Assembly (NCBI GenBank): GCA_946415705.1
Contig: CAMKTN010000002.1
Location: 1 to 64,000 of the forward strand
From: an uncultured Prevotellaceae bacterium
GTDB lineage: Bacteria; Bacteroidota; Bacteroidia; Bacteroidales; Bacteroidaceae
DNA length: 64,000 bases
Reading direction: 5' to 3'
Shown here one piece after another: positions 1 to 10,175 of this stretch. A program made the translations under genes and the position numbers. Position 1 is the stretch's first letter, and each line of letters starts with the position of its first letter. The notes below the pieces were generated by a model, which did not search any database, was not told the origin of the DNA, and saw only the letters and a list, made by a program, of their open reading frames with translations.

Positions 1-3000
1 CCTCGACCCTTCGCTATATAGGCAACGAAGCCTTCAGCGATTGCTCGGGCCTGACAGAGCTTACGCTGCCGAGTAATATTGAGACGATAGGCAACTATGC
101 TTTCAGGGGTATTAGCGGTATCGTGTACGTGAATTGTAACCTTCCCGATACCAACGATGGGATCTTCCGTGAGTCGAGGATCACGAAACTGGTGATCGGT
201 GAGGGCGTCACCATCATCGGCAAGCGTTCGTTCTCCAATAGCACCCAACTCTCTTCCATCTCTTTCCCGTCCACGCTGACCACGATCGGCGAGTATGCGT
301 TCAACGAGTGCAGCAGCCTGACTTCGATCAGTCTTCCTTCAAGCCTTCGCAGCATCATCCGTTGCGCCTTCGAGCGTTGCAGCGGTCTGACGGAGCTGGT
401 AATACCTGATGGCGTTGAGAGTATATCGGAGTATGCCTTCAGTGGCTGTACGGGTCTTCAGTCGGTTCATCTCCCGTCCAGCATCCGAAGCCTTGGCCGT
501 GAGATTCTCGCAGGTGTCACGGGCACGCTTTATGTAAGCTGCAATATTCCCGATGCCGGTTATTACTCTCCGTTCTTCTGCTCGAAGTTGAGTGAAGTGG
601 TGATCGAGGAGGGCGTCGACAGCATCCACAATCATGCCTTCCGCGGCAGCAACCAGATTGCATCCCTTCGTCTTCCCTCGACCCTTCGCTATATAGGCAA
701 CGAAGCCTTCAGCGATTGCTCGGGCCTGACTGAGGTTTCGTGCTTGGTGTTGACGCCCCCAACGATGGGCACGGACGTGTTTAGGAATGTGGATCTGAGC
801 CAAGTTACCTTGATCGTCCCAGAACGGGCCATAGAGGCTTATGCTTCCGCCGACCTATGGAGAAACTTCGGCGAGACAGCCGGACAAGATTCAGATCCGG
901 CAACGTCAGTAACGCTGAACACCATATCAGCAGAGCTTTGCTTTAACGGGCAGCTCCGTCTTGAAGCCACGGTGCTTCCAGTGACCAGTAGTCAGAAGGT
1001 CATATGGACGTCATCCGATGAAAAGGTGGCCTCTGTGACTGAAACCGGATTGGTGAGGGCGGTCGGAGTAGGCTCTGCAACCATCACCGCAACGACAGCC
1101 GACGGAACGGATTTGTCCGCCACATGTGAGGTGACGGTGCTTGACTGCTTCATCAAAGGATCTTGCGGAGAACATATTGAGTATGTGCTTCGCCTGAATG
1201 GAACCCTGCAGCTTGAGGGCAGCGGGCAGATGTATTCCTATGGCACGGCAGACCAGCCCTGGGCAGACTATCGCGACCAGATTCAGACGATAGACATCGC
1301 AGAGGGCGTGACTGGTATCGGTGAGAAAGCCTTTTACGGCTGCACGGGCGTGACAACAGTCACTTTGCCCAAGTCCCTGCTTGATGTGGGCAGCCAGGCT
1401 TTCGACGGCTGCCGACTGCGTACCGTTATCGTCAAGTCGCTCACGCCTCAGAACTATCTCTCTGCCTTCTCGGCACAGACCTTCATCCATGCTCCTCTCT
1501 ATGTGCCGCAAGGCACCAGAAATGCCTACATTTACGACACCGAGTGGGGCGAATTCCACAGCGTAAACGAATATGCCATGTCTGACATACAAGAGCAGCA
1601 GACCTATATGTTGGCGGATGCTTCGGGTATGCACTTTGTAGTATATGATAGCGGTCAGAACGCCTTGGAGACTAAGGATTATCTTCATGACGTGGACGAG
1701 ACCGATGACGGACGTTGCTGGGTGGCAGAGCGAATGGGAACGGGAATCACCCTGCGCAATCTTGCGGCCAAGCGCTACGCCAGTATAGATGCGGCAGGAC
1801 ATATCGTACTTAGCAACGAACCTGTAGTGTTGACTGTTTCTTTCAGCGATGGCGTGGTCATGATTAACGGACAACGTATGATGCTGGTGCTTTCCGAGAG
1901 TGGGCAGCAGACTCAGGCCGTTTCCGTTGTGCTCAGCAGGACTTCGGCCAATCTTATGGCAAACGAACAGATTCAGCTGACCGCTACGGTATTGCCGGAG
2001 AATGCCGTGCAAATTGTCGCTTGGCACTCGTCTGACGAAAGCGTTGCCACAGTGAGTGAAAACGGACTCGTGACTGCTATTGCAGCAGGCACGGCCACCA
2101 TCACCGCTAGCACTACCGACGGTACAAACCTCACGGCAAGCTGCGCAGTGACGGTAATACGCAAGGATCTTACTGGAAAATGCGGCGAAAACCTTGACTA
2201 CGTACTATCCGACGATTGTGTCCTTACGATTTCCGGTGCCGGTGCGATGTATGACTACGGCGACAGTAAGCCAACCCCTTGGGATAGTTATAGTGAATCT
2301 ATTTTGTCTGTGATGATTGGCAACAGCGTGACGAGCATCGGCAACTGCGCCTTCCGGAATTGCTCCAGCCTTACGTCCATCGTTATTCCCAGTAGCGTGA
2401 CGAGCATCGGGCAGAATGCTTTTAGTGGTTGCTATTTTAGAACAATCGTCTCAAAGGCTGTAAGCCCAGCTGACTATAGCCTTGAAGATGTAGGATTTTC
2501 TGCAGAGGTATTTGATTACACGGTGCTTTATGTGCCTGAAGATGCATATTGGGATTATGTACTGAACAGCGATTGGTCTCGTTTCTCCCACATCAAAAAG
2601 TGTGCGACAACGGAAGTGCAAGCCTATCAGGCCTATATGTTAGCTGAAGCTGATGGTACAAACTACACGGTTTATAACAGTAGTCTTGAAGCTCTTGAAT
2701 TGAAGGAGTCTGTCCTTCAGGTGGATGAAACATCGCTGGGCAGTAGATGGATGGCAGAGCCCTGTGGTAGCGGTTATGCCTTGTTGAATCTCGGTGCAGA
2801 GAAATATGCCGATATGGATGCAGAAGGACACATCAGTCTGTCTGACAGGCCCAAGGCGTTGGATATCGTGTTCCACGACGGTTCCGCCACAGTCAATGGT
2901 CATGCGTTGATGATGGTCATCAACGATAACGATATCGCTACGGAGGTTGTTAACTTGCGTTACACGTCGTCGGCAGAGGGCAAATCACGTGATGCCAACG

Positions 3001-3092
3001 CTCCCATCTTTGACCTCAGCGGACGCCAGCTTTCCAAGAGGCCCGCAAAGGGGTATTACATCCTAGACGGGAAGAAATTCTATGTGAAGTAG
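1..3092 (+). CDS. BspA-like LRR / Big_2 surface protein, 5' end outside window
   Basis: The frame is open from base 3 without a stop, so the gene begins before the window; the GTG at 123 is internal. Visible order: LRR_5 (BspA-type) repeats, with motifs such as IGNEAF and GLTSISLPSSL, to about base 800; a Big_2 Ig-like domain (about 900-1140); a second LRR block (about 1180-1500); a module beginning YMLADASGMHFVVYDS (about 1600-1900); a second Big_2 domain (about 1920-2160); a third LRR block; and a second copy of the module (YMLAEADGTNYTVYNS, about 2630-2930). The protein ends with DLSGRQLSKRPAKGYYILDG and a basic tail, a C-terminus shared with three other secreted proteins in this window. 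This is a modular cell-surface protein; adhesion is the usual role in the family, but no ligand can be inferred. Bases 1-55 are repeated at 676-730. Confidence 0.85.
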   Translation, partial: STLRYIGNEAFSDCSGLTELTLPSNIETIGNYAFRGISGIVYVNCNLPDTNDGIFRESRITKLVIGEGVTIIGKRSFSNSTQLSSISFPSTLTTIGEYAFNECSSLTSISLPSSLRSIIRCAFERCSGLTELVIPDGVESISEYAFSGCTGLQSVHLPSSIRSLGREILAGVTGTLYVSCNIPDAGYYSPFFCSKLSEVVIEEGVDSIHNHAFRGSNQIASLRLPSTLRYIGNEAFSDCSGLTEVSCLVLTPPTMGTDVFRNVDLSQVTLIVPERAIEAYASADLWRNFGETAGQDSDPATSVTLNTISAELCFNGQLRLEATVLPVTSSQKVIWTSSDEKVASVTETGLVRAVGVGSATITATTADGTDLSATCEVTVLDCFIKGSCGEHIEYVLRLNGTLQLEGSGQMYSYGTADQPWADYRDQIQTIDIAEGVTGIGEKAFYGCTGVTTVTLPKSLLDVGSQAFDGCRLRTVIVKSLTPQNYLSAFSAQTFIHAPLYVPQGTRNAYIYDTEWGEFHSVNEYAMSDIQEQQTYMLADASGMHFVVYDSGQNALETKDYLHDVDETDDGRCWVAERMGTGITLRNLAAKRYASIDAAGHIVLSNEPVVLTVSFSDGVVMINGQRMMLVLSESGQQTQAVSVVLSRTSANLMANEQIQLTATVLPENAVQIVAWHSSDESVATVSENGLVTAIAAGTATITASTTDGTNLTASCAVTVIRKDLTGKCGENLDYVLSDDCVLTISGAGAMYDYGDSKPTPWDSYSESILSVMIGNSVTSIGNCAFRNCSSLTSIVIPSSVTSIGQNAFSGCYFRTIVSKAVSPADYSLEDVGFSAEVFDYTVLYVPEDAYWDYVLNSDWSRFSHIKKCATTEVQAYQAYMLAEADGTNYTVYNSSLEALELKESVLQVDETSLGSRWMAEPCGSGYALLNLGAEKYADMDAEGHISLSDRPKALDIVFHDGSATVNGHALMMVINDNDIATEVVNLRYTSSAEGKSRDANAPIFDLSGRQLSKRPAKGYYILDGKKFYVK

Positions 3093-3115
3093 TATCACCC
3101 TGTACCAATACGAAA

Positions 3116-3140
3116 GAAGGCCACCCCAAAGGTGGCCTTC
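3116..3140. terminator. Hairpin terminator between convergent genes
   Basis: A 10-bp perfect stem (GAAGGCCACC / GGTGGCCTTC) with a 5-nt loop lies between the stop of the LRR protein gene (3092) and the stop of gpmI (3161). The plus strand continues TAATAT and has no clean U-tract. The position between two converging genes is the main support. Confidence 0.65.
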
Positions 3141-3160
3141 TAATATGAGGGGCATGTGCC

Positions 3161-4681
3161 TTAGTCCTTGATGAGGCAGTGGCCGGTCATGTCGGCGGGC
3201 TGCTGGAGGCCCATGATGTGGAGGATGCTGGGGGCCACGTCGGCCAGGATGCCGTCCTCGACCTTGGCAGCCTTGTTCGCCGTTACGTAGATGAAGGGCA
3301 CGGGGTTGAGGCTGTGGGCGGTGTTGGGGGTGCCGTCGGCGTTGATGGCGTTGTCGGCATTGCCGTGGTCGGCGATGATGATGACCTCGTAGTCGCCGGT
3401 GGCCTTGGCGGTCTCCACGACTTCCTTGACGCAGGCATCGACGGCGACAACGGCCTTCTCGATGGCCTCATAGACGCCGGTATGACCGACCATGTCGCCG
3501 TTGGCGAAGTTGACGACGATGAAGTCGTACTTGTCTTCCTTGATGGCTGCAACGAGCTTGTCCTTGACCTCGTAGGCGCTCATCTCGGGCTTGAGGTCGT
3601 AGGTGGCAACCTTGGGGCTGGCAACGAGGATGCGGTCCTCGCCCTCGTAGGGCTGCTCGCGGCCACCGTTGAAGAAGAAGGTGACGTGGGCGTACTTCTC
3701 GGTCTCGGCGGTGTGGAGCTGCTTGAGGCCCTGACGGCTGATGTACTCGCCGAGGGTGTTCTCCACGTTCTCCTTGGGGAAGAGAATGTGCACGCCCTTG
3801 AAGCTGGCATCGTAGGGGGTCATGCAGTAGTACTGCAGGCCGGGGATGGTCTTCATACCCTGCTCGGGCATGTCCTGCTGGGTGAGCACGATGGTGAGCT
3901 CCTTGGCGCGGTCGTTGCGGTAGTTGAAGAAGATGATGACGTCGCCTTCCTTGATGGTACCGTCGATGTTGGCGTTGTTGATGGGCTTCACGAACTCGTC
4001 GGTGACGCCGTCGGCATAGGAGAGTTCCATGGCCTCCACCATGTCCTTGGCTTGGAAGCCTTCGCCGCTGATGAGCAGGTCGTAGGCAATCTTCACGCGT
4101 TCCCAGCGCTTGTCGCGGTCCATGGCGTAGAAGCGGCCGATGATGCTGGCGATGTGTGCGCCGGTCTCATTGCACTTCTCCTGCAGCTCGCGGATGAAGC
4201 CCACGCCGGAGCGGGGGTCTGTGTCGCGGCCGTCCATGAAGCAGTGGACATAGGTCTCGCGTACCTTATATTCCTTGGAGATCTCGCAGAGCTTGTAGAG
4301 GTGGTCGAGGCTGGAGTGCACGCCGCCGTTGCTGGTGAGACCCATGAAGTGTACGGCCTTACCCTCGCGCACGGCATACTCGAAGGCGCTCTGCACCTCT
4401 TTGTTTTGCATGATGCTGCCGTCCTTGCAGGCGCGGTTGATCTTCACGAGGTCCTGATAGACGATGCGTCCGCCACCGATATTGAGGTGGCCGACCTCGG
4501 AGTTACCCATTTGTCCGTCGGGCAGACCTACGTTCTCGCCGCTGGCGAGGAGTTGGCTGTGGGGGTAGTTTGCGTTGAGGTAGTCCATGTAGGGCGTAGG
4601 CGTCTGGAAGATGACGTCGCCTTTCTGTTTGTTGCCGATTCCCCATCCGTCGAGGATCATCAGCAGAGCTTTCTTTGCCAT
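3161..4681 (-). CDS. gpmI: 2,3-bisphosphoglycerate-independent phosphoglycerate mutase
   Basis: 506 aa, normal length for GpmI. It interconverts 3- and 2-phosphoglycerate in cytosolic glycolysis, using two Mn ions and no cofactor. N-terminal MILDGWGIG carries the first metal Asp. [11 protein letters not shown] holds the phosphorylated Ser (Ser61), and ADHGNAD (about 437-443) is the C-terminal metal motif of the alkaline-phosphatase fold. ATG at 4681; the promoter motif is at 4735-4742. It is transcribed away from the CvfB-like gene region and converges on the LRR protein gene through the hairpin at 3116-3140. A long plus-strand open frame over the gene is only a GC-biased shadow. Confidence 0.97.
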   Translation of the reverse strand: MAKKALLMILDGWGIGNKQKGDVIFQTPTPYMDYLNANYPHSQLLASGENVGLPDGQMGNSEVGHLNIGGGRIVYQDLVKINRACKDGSIMQNKEVQSAFEYAVREGKAVHFMGLTSNGGVHSSLDHLYKLCEISKEYKVRETYVHCFMDGRDTDPRSGVGFIRELQEKCNETGAHIASIIGRFYAMDRDKRWERVKIAYDLLISGEGFQAKDMVEAMELSYADGVTDEFVKPINNANIDGTIKEGDVIIFFNYRNDRAKELTIVLTQQDMPEQGMKTIPGLQYYCMTPYDASFKGVHILFPKENVENTLGEYISRQGLKQLHTAETEKYAHVTFFFNGGREQPYEGEDRILVASPKVATYDLKPEMSAYEVKDKLVAAIKEDKYDFIVVNFANGDMVGHTGVYEAIEKAVVAVDACVKEVVETAKATGDYEVIIIADHGNADNAINADGTPNTAHSLNPVPFIYVTANKAAKVEDGILADVAPSILHIMGLQQPADMTGHCLIKD

Positions 4682-4734
4682 AGTTTATAATCGTTTAGTG
4701 TTTAACGTTTAGCGTTTAAAGAGTTTTGCGGGCG

Positions 4735-4742
4735 CAAAGGTA
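4735..4742 (-). promoter_or_regulatory. Bacteroidota -7 promoter motif for gpmI
   Basis: Read on the minus strand this is TACCTTTG, matching the Bacteroidota TAnnTTTG -7 element, 54 nt upstream of the gpmI ATG. An 8-bp tandem TTGAAACA repeat (about 4752-4780) lies just upstream and may overlap the -33 region. Confidence 0.6.
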
Positions 4743-4792
4743 AGGAAAATTGAAACATTGAAACATTGAAACATTGAAAAAATGATGATTCC

Positions 4793-4833
4793 GCTGAATT
4801 TTCGTTCAATTTCCAATTTTCAATTCTCAATTA
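4793..4833. repeat. AATT-type simple-sequence array overlapping cvfB stop
   Basis: Imperfect copies of CAATTTTC / CAATTCTC. The CvfB-like reading frame runs into it, so the last residues (L-I-E-N) and the stop codon are encoded by the array. The same kind of array sits at many other gene junctions in the window. Confidence 0.7.
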
Positions 4834-5656
4834 ACCTCAGCCCTTCGGGCTCAATGGTGATGAGGCGTTGTTTGTAGAGGTCGCCGACGGCTTTCTTGAA
4901 CACCTTCTTGCTGACGCCGAAGAGGGCGTAGATCTCCTCCGCAGGGCTCTTGTCGCCCAAAGGCGTAAAGCCGCCGTTGGCGCGCAGGTGCTCCAGGAGG
5001 ATGTCGCTGAAGTCGTGGACGGCTTTCTGTCCCTTCTTCTGCAGCGACAGGTCTATCTTGCCGTCGGGCCGCACCTGCTTGACGTATGCCTTGACGCGGT
5101 CGCCGCTGTGCAGGGAGCGGAAGATCTCGTCGTCGAAGAGGAGTCCTTGGAAGCGGTTATCGACGATGGCCTTGAAGCCGAGGTCTGTCTTCTGCCACAC
5201 GAGGACGTCCACCTCGTCGCCGCCGTGGTAGGGCGGGAAGTCGGTGCTGAGGTAGCGCTCCACCTTGGCGGAGGCCATGATGCGGTAGGTCTCGGGGTCT
5301 ATGTGCAGGTGCACGAGATAGCTCTTGCCCTTTTGCATCTTCATCTTCTGCTCGCGGAAGGGCACGAAGAGGTCTTTCATCAGTCCCCAGTCCAGGAATG
5401 CACCGTAGTTGTTGACCCACGCCACCTCGAGCCATGCGAAGTCGCCCACCTGTGCTTTGGGTGTCTCGGTGGTGGCGATGAGGCGTTCTTCGTTGTCGAG
5501 ATAGACAAAAACGTCGATTTCATCGCCTATCTCTGTACCCTCAGGTACATAGCGGTTCGGGAGCAGGATGTCCTCAGGGCCTCCACTGAGGTAGAGTCCC
5601 TGCTCAGCACGGCGCACCACGCGCAACGTATTAGTTTTTCCTAATTCCAATTTCAT
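4820..5656 (-). CDS. cvfB: CvfB-like S1 RNA-binding protein
   Basis: 278 aa, typical of the CvfB/YitL family: S1-like OB folds followed by a C-terminal winged helix. Visible are an N-terminal barrel ([20 protein letters not shown]), a central S1 unit ([20 protein letters not shown]), a third S1-like region ([17 protein letters not shown]) and a C-terminal winged-helix segment ([20 protein letters not shown]). The family binds RNA; in Gram-positive bacteria it affects virulence gene expression, and its role in Bacteroidota is not well defined. The ATG at 5656 overlaps the stop of the upstream LolD-like gene by 4 bases (ATGA), so the two are probably translationally coupled. The stop codon lies in a simple-sequence array. 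Confidence 0.88.
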   Translation of the reverse strand: MKLELGKTNTLRVVRRAEQGLYLSGGPEDILLPNRYVPEGTEIGDEIDVFVYLDNEERLIATTETPKAQVGDFAWLEVAWVNNYGAFLDWGLMKDLFVPFREQKMKMQKGKSYLVHLHIDPETYRIMASAKVERYLSTDFPPYHGGDEVDVLVWQKTDLGFKAIVDNRFQGLLFDDEIFRSLHSGDRVKAYVKQVRPDGKIDLSLQKKGQKAVHDFSDILLEHLRANGGFTPLGDKSPAEEIYALFGVSKKVFKKAVGDLYKQRLITIEPEGLRLIEN

Positions 5657-6411
5657 AGAAGCGTTCCTCCTGTTTCATCTTCGATTTCGCTCCCCCTCAC
5701 CATACCGTCCTTCATCTGTATTGTACGGTCTGTGGTCTTGGCCAGCTCCTCGTCGTGGGTGACGATGACGAAGGTCTGCCCCATCTCGTCGCGCAGGCGG
5801 AAGAAGAGGGCGTGGAGCTCTGCCTTGTTGGCGCTGTCGAGGCTGCCGCTGGGCTCGTCGGCCAGCACCACGGCGGGTTTGTTGATGAGTGCGCGGGCAA
5901 CAGCTACGCGCTGCTTCTCGCCGCCGCTGAGTTCTGCTGGCTTGTGGGTGGCACGGTCGCTGAGACCCATGAACGCCAGCAGCTCCTGAGCGCGCTTGCG
6001 GGCCTCGCCCTGGCTGCGTCCTGCGATGAGGGCAGGAATCATCACGTTCTCCAGCGCCGTGAACTCGGGCAGCAGCTGGTGGAACTGGAACACGAAGCCG
6101 ATGTGCTGGTTGCGGAAGCGCGCCAGCGCCTTTTGTCCGAGGGTGGAGATGTCGGTGCCGTCGATGACGACGGAGCCGCTGTCGGCGCTGTCCAGCGTGC
6201 CGATGATTTGTAGCAGGGTGGTCTTGCCGGCGCCGCTGGGGCCTACGATGCTCACCACCTCGCCTTGTGCGATGTCCAGGTCAATGCCTTTCAGGACTTC
6301 CAACGAGCCAAAGCTCTTGTGTATATTGCGGAGAATGATAGACTCACCCCCTACCCCCCTCTCTTTCAAAGAGGGGGAAGGCTGGCGCGAGGTATTGTTA
6401 TTTTCTTGCAT
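5653..6411 (-). CDS. LolD-like ABC transporter ATP-binding protein
   Basis: 252 aa from ATG 6411; an in-frame TTG at 6417 is the alternative. Walker [10 protein letters not shown], signature [15 protein letters not shown], Walker [13 protein letters not shown] and the H-loop Thr-His are all present. The closest recognisable group is the LolD/MacB family, ATPases that power lipoprotein release or efflux; no permease gene is adjacent. The native protein would be expected to begin near [20 protein letters not shown]. Here about 25 residues precede it, including [14 protein letters not shown], encoded by a right arm of the paired palindromic repeat (6341-6379). The matching left arm (6454-6490) lies between this start codon and the antiporter stop. 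Confidence 0.9.
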   Translation of the reverse strand: MQENNNTSRQPSPSLKERGVGGESIILRNIHKSFGSLEVLKGIDLDIAQGEVVSIVGPSGAGKTTLLQIIGTLDSADSGSVVIDGTDISTLGQKALARFRNQHIGFVFQFHQLLPEFTALENVMIPALIAGRSQGEARKRAQELLAFMGLSDRATHKPAELSGGEKQRVAVARALINKPAVVLADEPSGSLDSANKAELHALFFRLRDEMGQTFVIVTHDEELAKTTDRTIQMKDGMVRGSEIEDETGGTLL

Positions 6412-6490
6412 AATCAAAGTTGTATATAGGTCAAATGATATCTTGAGGATCGAACTCCCCTCTTTGAAAGAGAGGGGTTGGGGGTGAGTC
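6341..6490 (-). repeat. Paired palindromic arms flanking the lolD start
   Basis: Plus-strand arms are at 6341-6379 (GACTCACCCCCTACCCCC...) and 6454-6490 (ACTCCCCTCTTTGAAAGAGA...), near-perfect reverse complements of each other. Each arm is also internally palindromic around CTCTTTNAAAGAG. On the minus strand the first arm begins 1 nt after the antiporter TAA (6492-6494). The lolD ATG (6411) sits in the spacer, and the second arm is translated inside LolD. Confidence 0.85.
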
Positions 6491-6491
6491 T

Positions 6492-8585
6492 TTAATTCCT
6501 CATTTTATTCAGCCATTTCTCGAACAGCAGCTGGCGCTGCGTGACGCTCTGCCCGTTGGGGGCGAACACAGAGAGCGATTCCTGCGGGTCGCCGTATTGG
6601 TCGGGGTAGAGTAGGATGACGTTGGTATTTGCAAAATGTTGTGCGATGAAATGGGGCAGCGTGTTCAGGGCTGGCGTGTGTGAGATGAAGCCTGCGCGCG
6701 CCGTCACTATGACGAGCAGGTGGTCGGTGTTCACCTCTGAGGGTAGTCGCATGAGCAGGTTGCCGAAGCCGCGCTCGGTCACCACCTCCTGTTGCACGAG
6801 CGGGTGGTGGGTGGTCAGGTATTCCTTGATGTAGAAGCCGGTGTCTCCCAGCGTGTGGAAGCGCACAGGCTGCCCCGTGAGCTCCGCGATGCGGCAGATG
6901 TGCTCCACCCATTTGTAGAAACCCACCTCGTATTCCGCCATCGGCGGCACGGCCACCACGATGCGGCGGATGGTGCCCGGTGGCATCAGCAGGCGCACCA
7001 GCAGCACCTCGCGGTGCGTGATGCTGAGCACGCTCTGTGCCGTGACGCCCAGCTTGCCCGACGGCTTGCCCTCGTCGTCTTCGTGGAGTCCCATGATGAT
7101 TTCGCCGGCGTCCACCTCGCGCATGGTATGTGCGATGGCCACGGCCACGTTGCTGCTGATACGGCTCATGACAGACATCTTCACGTTGGCGGCAGCAGCG
7201 ATGGCCTGCGCCTTCTCCAGATTGCTGACGCCGCGGGCGCGCAGCAAATCGTCCTCATCGTCCATTGCCACAGCCAGCCCCATCAGGCTGTCCGGGATGA
7301 GAGGGTTGCGGATGAGGATGCTCAGCTGCGTCAGCGTGTCCACGGTCTGCGGGTAGGCGTAGGCCGTGAGGCATTTGCCGTGGTAGCTGCCCCGGTTGCG
7401 GTCCATCTCATTGCTGCGCAGCGCCATCATGCGTGCGCCCTTCTCGGTGGCCAGCGAGCTGATGATGCATGAGAAGAGAATCAACAGCACGGTGGCATTA
7501 AGTATCTCGGGGCTCATCAGATCCAGCTCAGGGCGCGTGCCAATCATCACGATGGCCAAGGCACCCGCAGCATGCGAATTCGTGAGGCCGAACATGAGCA
7601 GGCGGTCCACGCGCTGCAGCCCGTTGAGGCGCTCCATGATGACCGCTGCCAGCCATTTGCCCAAGGTGCCCACGCCGATGAGCACGGCGCAGAGCAGCAG
7701 CGTCTGGCGGTCGCCGAAGAGGATGCTCAGGTCGATGAACATGCCCACGCCGATGAGAAACCACGGCACGAAGAGCGCGTTACCCACAAACTCGATGCGC
7801 CCCATCAGCGGACCGCCGTGGGGCACGATGCGGTTCAGCACCAAGCCCGCCAGGAAGGCACCCAGCAGGCCCTCAAGGCCTACGGAGACGGCCAGAAAGG
7901 CGCTGATGAACACCATCGTGAGCACAAAGATATACTGCGTCACGGCATCCTCGTTGCGCCGCAGGAACCAGCGCCCAATCTTCGGGAACGTGTAGGCCAC
8001 GGCGATGATATACAGCACGATGCCCACGCCAAAGCGCAGCCAATAGACCGCGTCGCCGCCGCCCATCTTCTTCTGCACCACGATGGCCAGCGTCAGCAGT
8101 GCCGTGAACGAGGCGATGGCTGTGGCGATGATGGCATACACCACGCTCGGCTGCTTGCCCAGGCCGTAGCGCCCCACGATGGGGTAGGTGACCAGTGTGT
8201 GCGACGAGAGGATGCAGCTCACCAGCACCGCCGTCTGGCGGCTCATGCCCAGCCCATAGCGCGTGGCCACGAAGCCCAGGATGAAGGGCACCACAAATGT
8301 CCACACTCCGAAGGCAGCCCCCTTGGGGCCGTGGCGCCGGAAGCTGCCCATGTCCATCTCCAGACCCGCCAGGAACATGATATAGTAGATGCCCACCTGC
8401 CCGAACAGCTCAAACGAGGTGTCGCGCGCCAGCACGTTGAGCCCATGCTGCCCCAGCACAGCACCGGCCGCGATAAGACCGATGATATGCGGTATGTGCA
8501 GGCGCCGCAAAATGATGGGCACCAGCAACAGCACGATGAGCATGACGAGGAAGATCCACGTCGGGTTGGTAATCAATGGTTCCAT
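6492..8585 (-). CDS. CPA2-type cation:proton antiporter
   Basis: 697 aa. The N-terminal 400 or so residues form about 12 hydrophobic segments of the Na+/H+ exchanger (Kef/CPA2) type, for example [17 protein letters not shown] and [19 protein letters not shown]. The remaining ~290 residues are soluble and resemble a universal-stress-like tail; no TrkA-N nucleotide motif was recognised. Predicted inner-membrane monovalent cation/H+ exchange. ATG at 8585, with a TAnnTTTG promoter motif just upstream (8593-8600). It is divergent from asd. The stop codon is immediately followed by a palindromic arm leading into lolD, so antiporter, lolD and cvfB look like one minus-strand unit. Confidence 0.9.
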   Translation of the reverse strand: MEPLITNPTWIFLVMLIVLLLVPIILRRLHIPHIIGLIAAGAVLGQHGLNVLARDTSFELFGQVGIYYIMFLAGLEMDMGSFRRHGPKGAAFGVWTFVVPFILGFVATRYGLGMSRQTAVLVSCILSSHTLVTYPIVGRYGLGKQPSVVYAIIATAIASFTALLTLAIVVQKKMGGGDAVYWLRFGVGIVLYIIAVAYTFPKIGRWFLRRNEDAVTQYIFVLTMVFISAFLAVSVGLEGLLGAFLAGLVLNRIVPHGGPLMGRIEFVGNALFVPWFLIGVGMFIDLSILFGDRQTLLLCAVLIGVGTLGKWLAAVIMERLNGLQRVDRLLMFGLTNSHAAGALAIVMIGTRPELDLMSPEILNATVLLILFSCIISSLATEKGARMMALRSNEMDRNRGSYHGKCLTAYAYPQTVDTLTQLSILIRNPLIPDSLMGLAVAMDDEDDLLRARGVSNLEKAQAIAAAANVKMSVMSRISSNVAVAIAHTMREVDAGEIIMGLHEDDEGKPSGKLGVTAQSVLSITHREVLLVRLLMPPGTIRRIVVAVPPMAEYEVGFYKWVEHICRIAELTGQPVRFHTLGDTGFYIKEYLTTHHPLVQQEVVTERGFGNLLMRLPSEVNTDHLLVIVTARAGFISHTPALNTLPHFIAQHFANTNVILLYPDQYGDPQESLSVFAPNGQSVTQRQLLFEKWLNKMRN

Positions 8586-8592
8586 TGCGGGT

Positions 8593-8600
8593 GCAAAGGT
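8593..8600 (-). promoter_or_regulatory. -7 promoter motif for the antiporter operon
   Basis: CAAAGGTA on the plus strand reads TACCTTTG on the minus strand, only 8 bases upstream of the antiporter ATG, so the transcript would be nearly leaderless. Confidence 0.5.
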
Positions 8601-8643
8601 AAGAAAAAGTTTAAAGTTGATAGTTTAAAGTTGAAAGTTTTTA

Positions 8644-8683
8644 TCTGCAAAGAGGATGATTTTGAACAATTTTTAGATTCTTA
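8644..8683. repeat. 40-bp block shared with 17614-17653
   Basis: Begins TCTGCAAAGAGGATGATTTT and ends TTTAGATTCTTA; it is 39/40 identical to 17614-17653. Both copies lie in a divergent promoter region, flanked by TTTAAAGTT arrays on one side and a rightward TAnnTTTG motif on the other. No other copy was seen. It could be a regulatory site or a relic of a mobile repeat. Confidence 0.7.
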
Positions 8684-8729
8684 TGATAACTTTCAACGTT
8701 CAACTTTCCTCATTCAACTAAAAAATACG

Positions 8730-8737
8730 TACCTTTG
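8730..8737 (+). promoter_or_regulatory. -7 promoter motif for asd
   Basis: TACCTTTG, 37 nt upstream of the asd ATG, matching the Bacteroidota TAnnTTTG element. Confidence 0.6.
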
Positions 8738-8773
8738 CGCCCGATTTAAACGCAAAACGTTAAACGAAGTATA

Positions 8774-9784
8774 ATGAAAGTAGCAATCGTAGGCGCCAGT
8801 GGTGCCGTAGGCCAAGAGTTTCTCCGCGTTCTCGACGAGCGCCATTTCCCCATCGATGAGCTGGTGCTCTTCGGCAGCCAGCGCAGTGCCGGCCGCAAGT
8901 ACACGTTCCGTGGCAAGGAGTATGAAGTGAAGCTGCTGCAGCACAACGACGACTTCAAGGGCGTAGATATCGCCTTCACATCGGCCGGCGGCGGCACCTC
9001 ACAGGAGTTTGCGGAGACCATCACCAAGCATGGTGCCGTGATGATTGATAACTCCAGCGCCTTCCGCATGGACGCCGACGTGCCTCTGGTGGTGCCCGAG
9101 TGCAACGCTGAGGATGCCCTCAACCGCCCCCGTGGCATCATCGCTAACCCCAACTGCACTACCATCATGATGGTCGTCTGCCTGCAGCCTCTGGAGAAGA
9201 TCAGCCACATCAAGCGCATACACATCGCCAGCTATCAGGCTGCCAGCGGTGCTGGTGCCGCAGCGATGGCGGAGCTGGAGCAGCAGTATCGCGCCGTGCT
9301 CGACGGCAAGGAGCCGCCCGTGGAGAAGTTCGCCTATCAGCTGGCCTACAATGTCATCCCGCAAATCGATGTCTTCACCGACAATGGCTACACGAAGGAG
9401 GAGATGAAGATGTTCAACGAGACGCGCAAGATTATGCACACCGATGCCGCCTGTTCGGCGATGTGCGTGCGCGTGCCCTCGCTGCGCAGCCACTCCGAGG
9501 CCGTGTGGATAGAGACCGAGACGCCCATCACGCCGGAGCAGGCGCGCGAGGCGTTTGCCAACGCCGAGGGCATCACGCTCATCGATGATCCCGCCAACAA
9601 GAAGTACCCGATGCCGCTGTTCACGGCCGGCAAGGACGAGGTCTTCGTGGGCCGCGTGCGTAAGGACTTGGCCAACGAGAACGGCTTGACATTCTGGCTC
9701 TGCGGCGACCAGATCAAGAAGGGTGCTGCCCTCAATGCCGTGCAGATTGCCGAGTACCTCATCAAGGTGGGCAACATCAAATAA
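8774..9784 (+). CDS. asd: Aspartate-semialdehyde dehydrogenase
   Basis: 336 aa. NADPH-dependent reduction of aspartyl phosphate to aspartate semialdehyde, the branch point to lysine, threonine, methionine and diaminopimelate. N-terminal [11 protein letters not shown] is the dinucleotide-binding loop; NPNCTT carries the catalytic Cys (Cys128); the substrate and catalytic His region is further on ([10 protein letters not shown]). Full length for the family. ATG chosen at 8774 behind the TACCTTTG motif. Monocistronic: divergent from the antiporter and followed by a palindrome-rich gap. Confidence 0.97.
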   Translation: MKVAIVGASGAVGQEFLRVLDERHFPIDELVLFGSQRSAGRKYTFRGKEYEVKLLQHNDDFKGVDIAFTSAGGGTSQEFAETITKHGAVMIDNSSAFRMDADVPLVVPECNAEDALNRPRGIIANPNCTTIMMVVCLQPLEKISHIKRIHIASYQAASGAGAAAMAELEQQYRAVLDGKEPPVEKFAYQLAYNVIPQIDVFTDNGYTKEEMKMFNETRKIMHTDAACSAMCVRVPSLRSHSEAVWIETETPITPEQAREAFANAEGITLIDDPANKKYPMPLFTAGKDEVFVGRVRKDLANENGLTFWLCGDQIKKGAALNAVQIAEYLIKVGNIK

Positions 9785-9810
9785 AGGCACAACAATCTTT
9801 ATCACCTAAC

Positions 9811-9844
9811 GCAGCAGGCTGCATCACTCGATGCAGCCTGCTGC
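9811..9844. repeat. 15-bp palindrome, copy 1
   Basis: GCAGCAGGCTGCATC, loop ACTC, then the exact reverse complement. An identical palindrome, one base pair shorter, is at 10101-10132, and a diverged one at 30999-31032. There is no U-tract on either side, so it is not a classical terminator, although the site just after asd would suit one. Confidence 0.85.
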
Positions 9845-10013
9845 ATAAATCATTGTGCGGTGTGCGCATGAAATTTGTTAAGAAATCTTTAATTTTCTGT
9901 AAACCGAGAACGTCTGCGAGGAACTTGATGTCGAGAGGCTGCGTAGTGTTCGTAGTGCTTCCAGCAAAAGTTCTTTCTAGCCCTAAACGCAAGACACTAC
10001 TACTCCATCGCCT

Positions 10014-10053
10014 TACCCTCTATAGAGACTACGCGCAGACACTATAGAGGGTA
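10014..10053. repeat. 12-bp inverted repeat TACCCTCTATAG
   Basis: Stem arms are 10014-10025 and 10042-10053, perfect over 12 bp with a 16-nt loop. It lies between the two copies of the GCAGCAGGCTGCATC palindrome. Confidence 0.8.
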
Positions 10054-10100
10054 TGCGTGGAGACTATAGGGGGTAACGCAGTGCGGTGCATCAACTAACG

Positions 10101-10132
10101 CAGCAGGCTGCATCACTCGATGCAGCCTGCTG
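10101..10132. repeat. 15-bp palindrome, copy 2
   Basis: Same stem and ACTC loop as 9811-9844, 290 bases away and in the same orientation. Both copies are preceded by CTAAC. Confidence 0.85.
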
Positions 10133-10175
10133 GACAATTTTGTGCGCTGTGCGATGTTTTTGTGTTAAGAAATAA

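Larger units (their letters stand above)
9785..10175. other. Palindrome-rich gap between asd and the GLUG-type gene
   Basis: 391 bases without a credible gene; asd and the minus-strand gene converge on it. It holds three strong hairpins: 9811-9844 (15-bp perfect stem, loop ACTC), 10014-10053 (12-bp stem TACCCTCTATAG, 16-nt loop) and 10101-10132 (14-bp stem, same sequence as the first). Only short meaningless open frames are present. Confidence 0.7.

Noticed and set aside
123-125. GTG as start of the first gene
   Set aside because: The frame is open upstream to the window edge with LRR sequence; the gene is 5'-truncated.
3179-4690. 503-codon plus-strand open frame over gpmI
   Set aside because: Low-complexity Val/Ala/Gly/Asp translation with no fold, opposite a full gpmI; a GC-bias shadow.
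9785-10175. tRNA or known riboswitch after asd
   Set aside because: Hairpins are plain stem-loops without cloverleaf or riboswitch features; a lysine riboswitch would lie upstream, not downstream.
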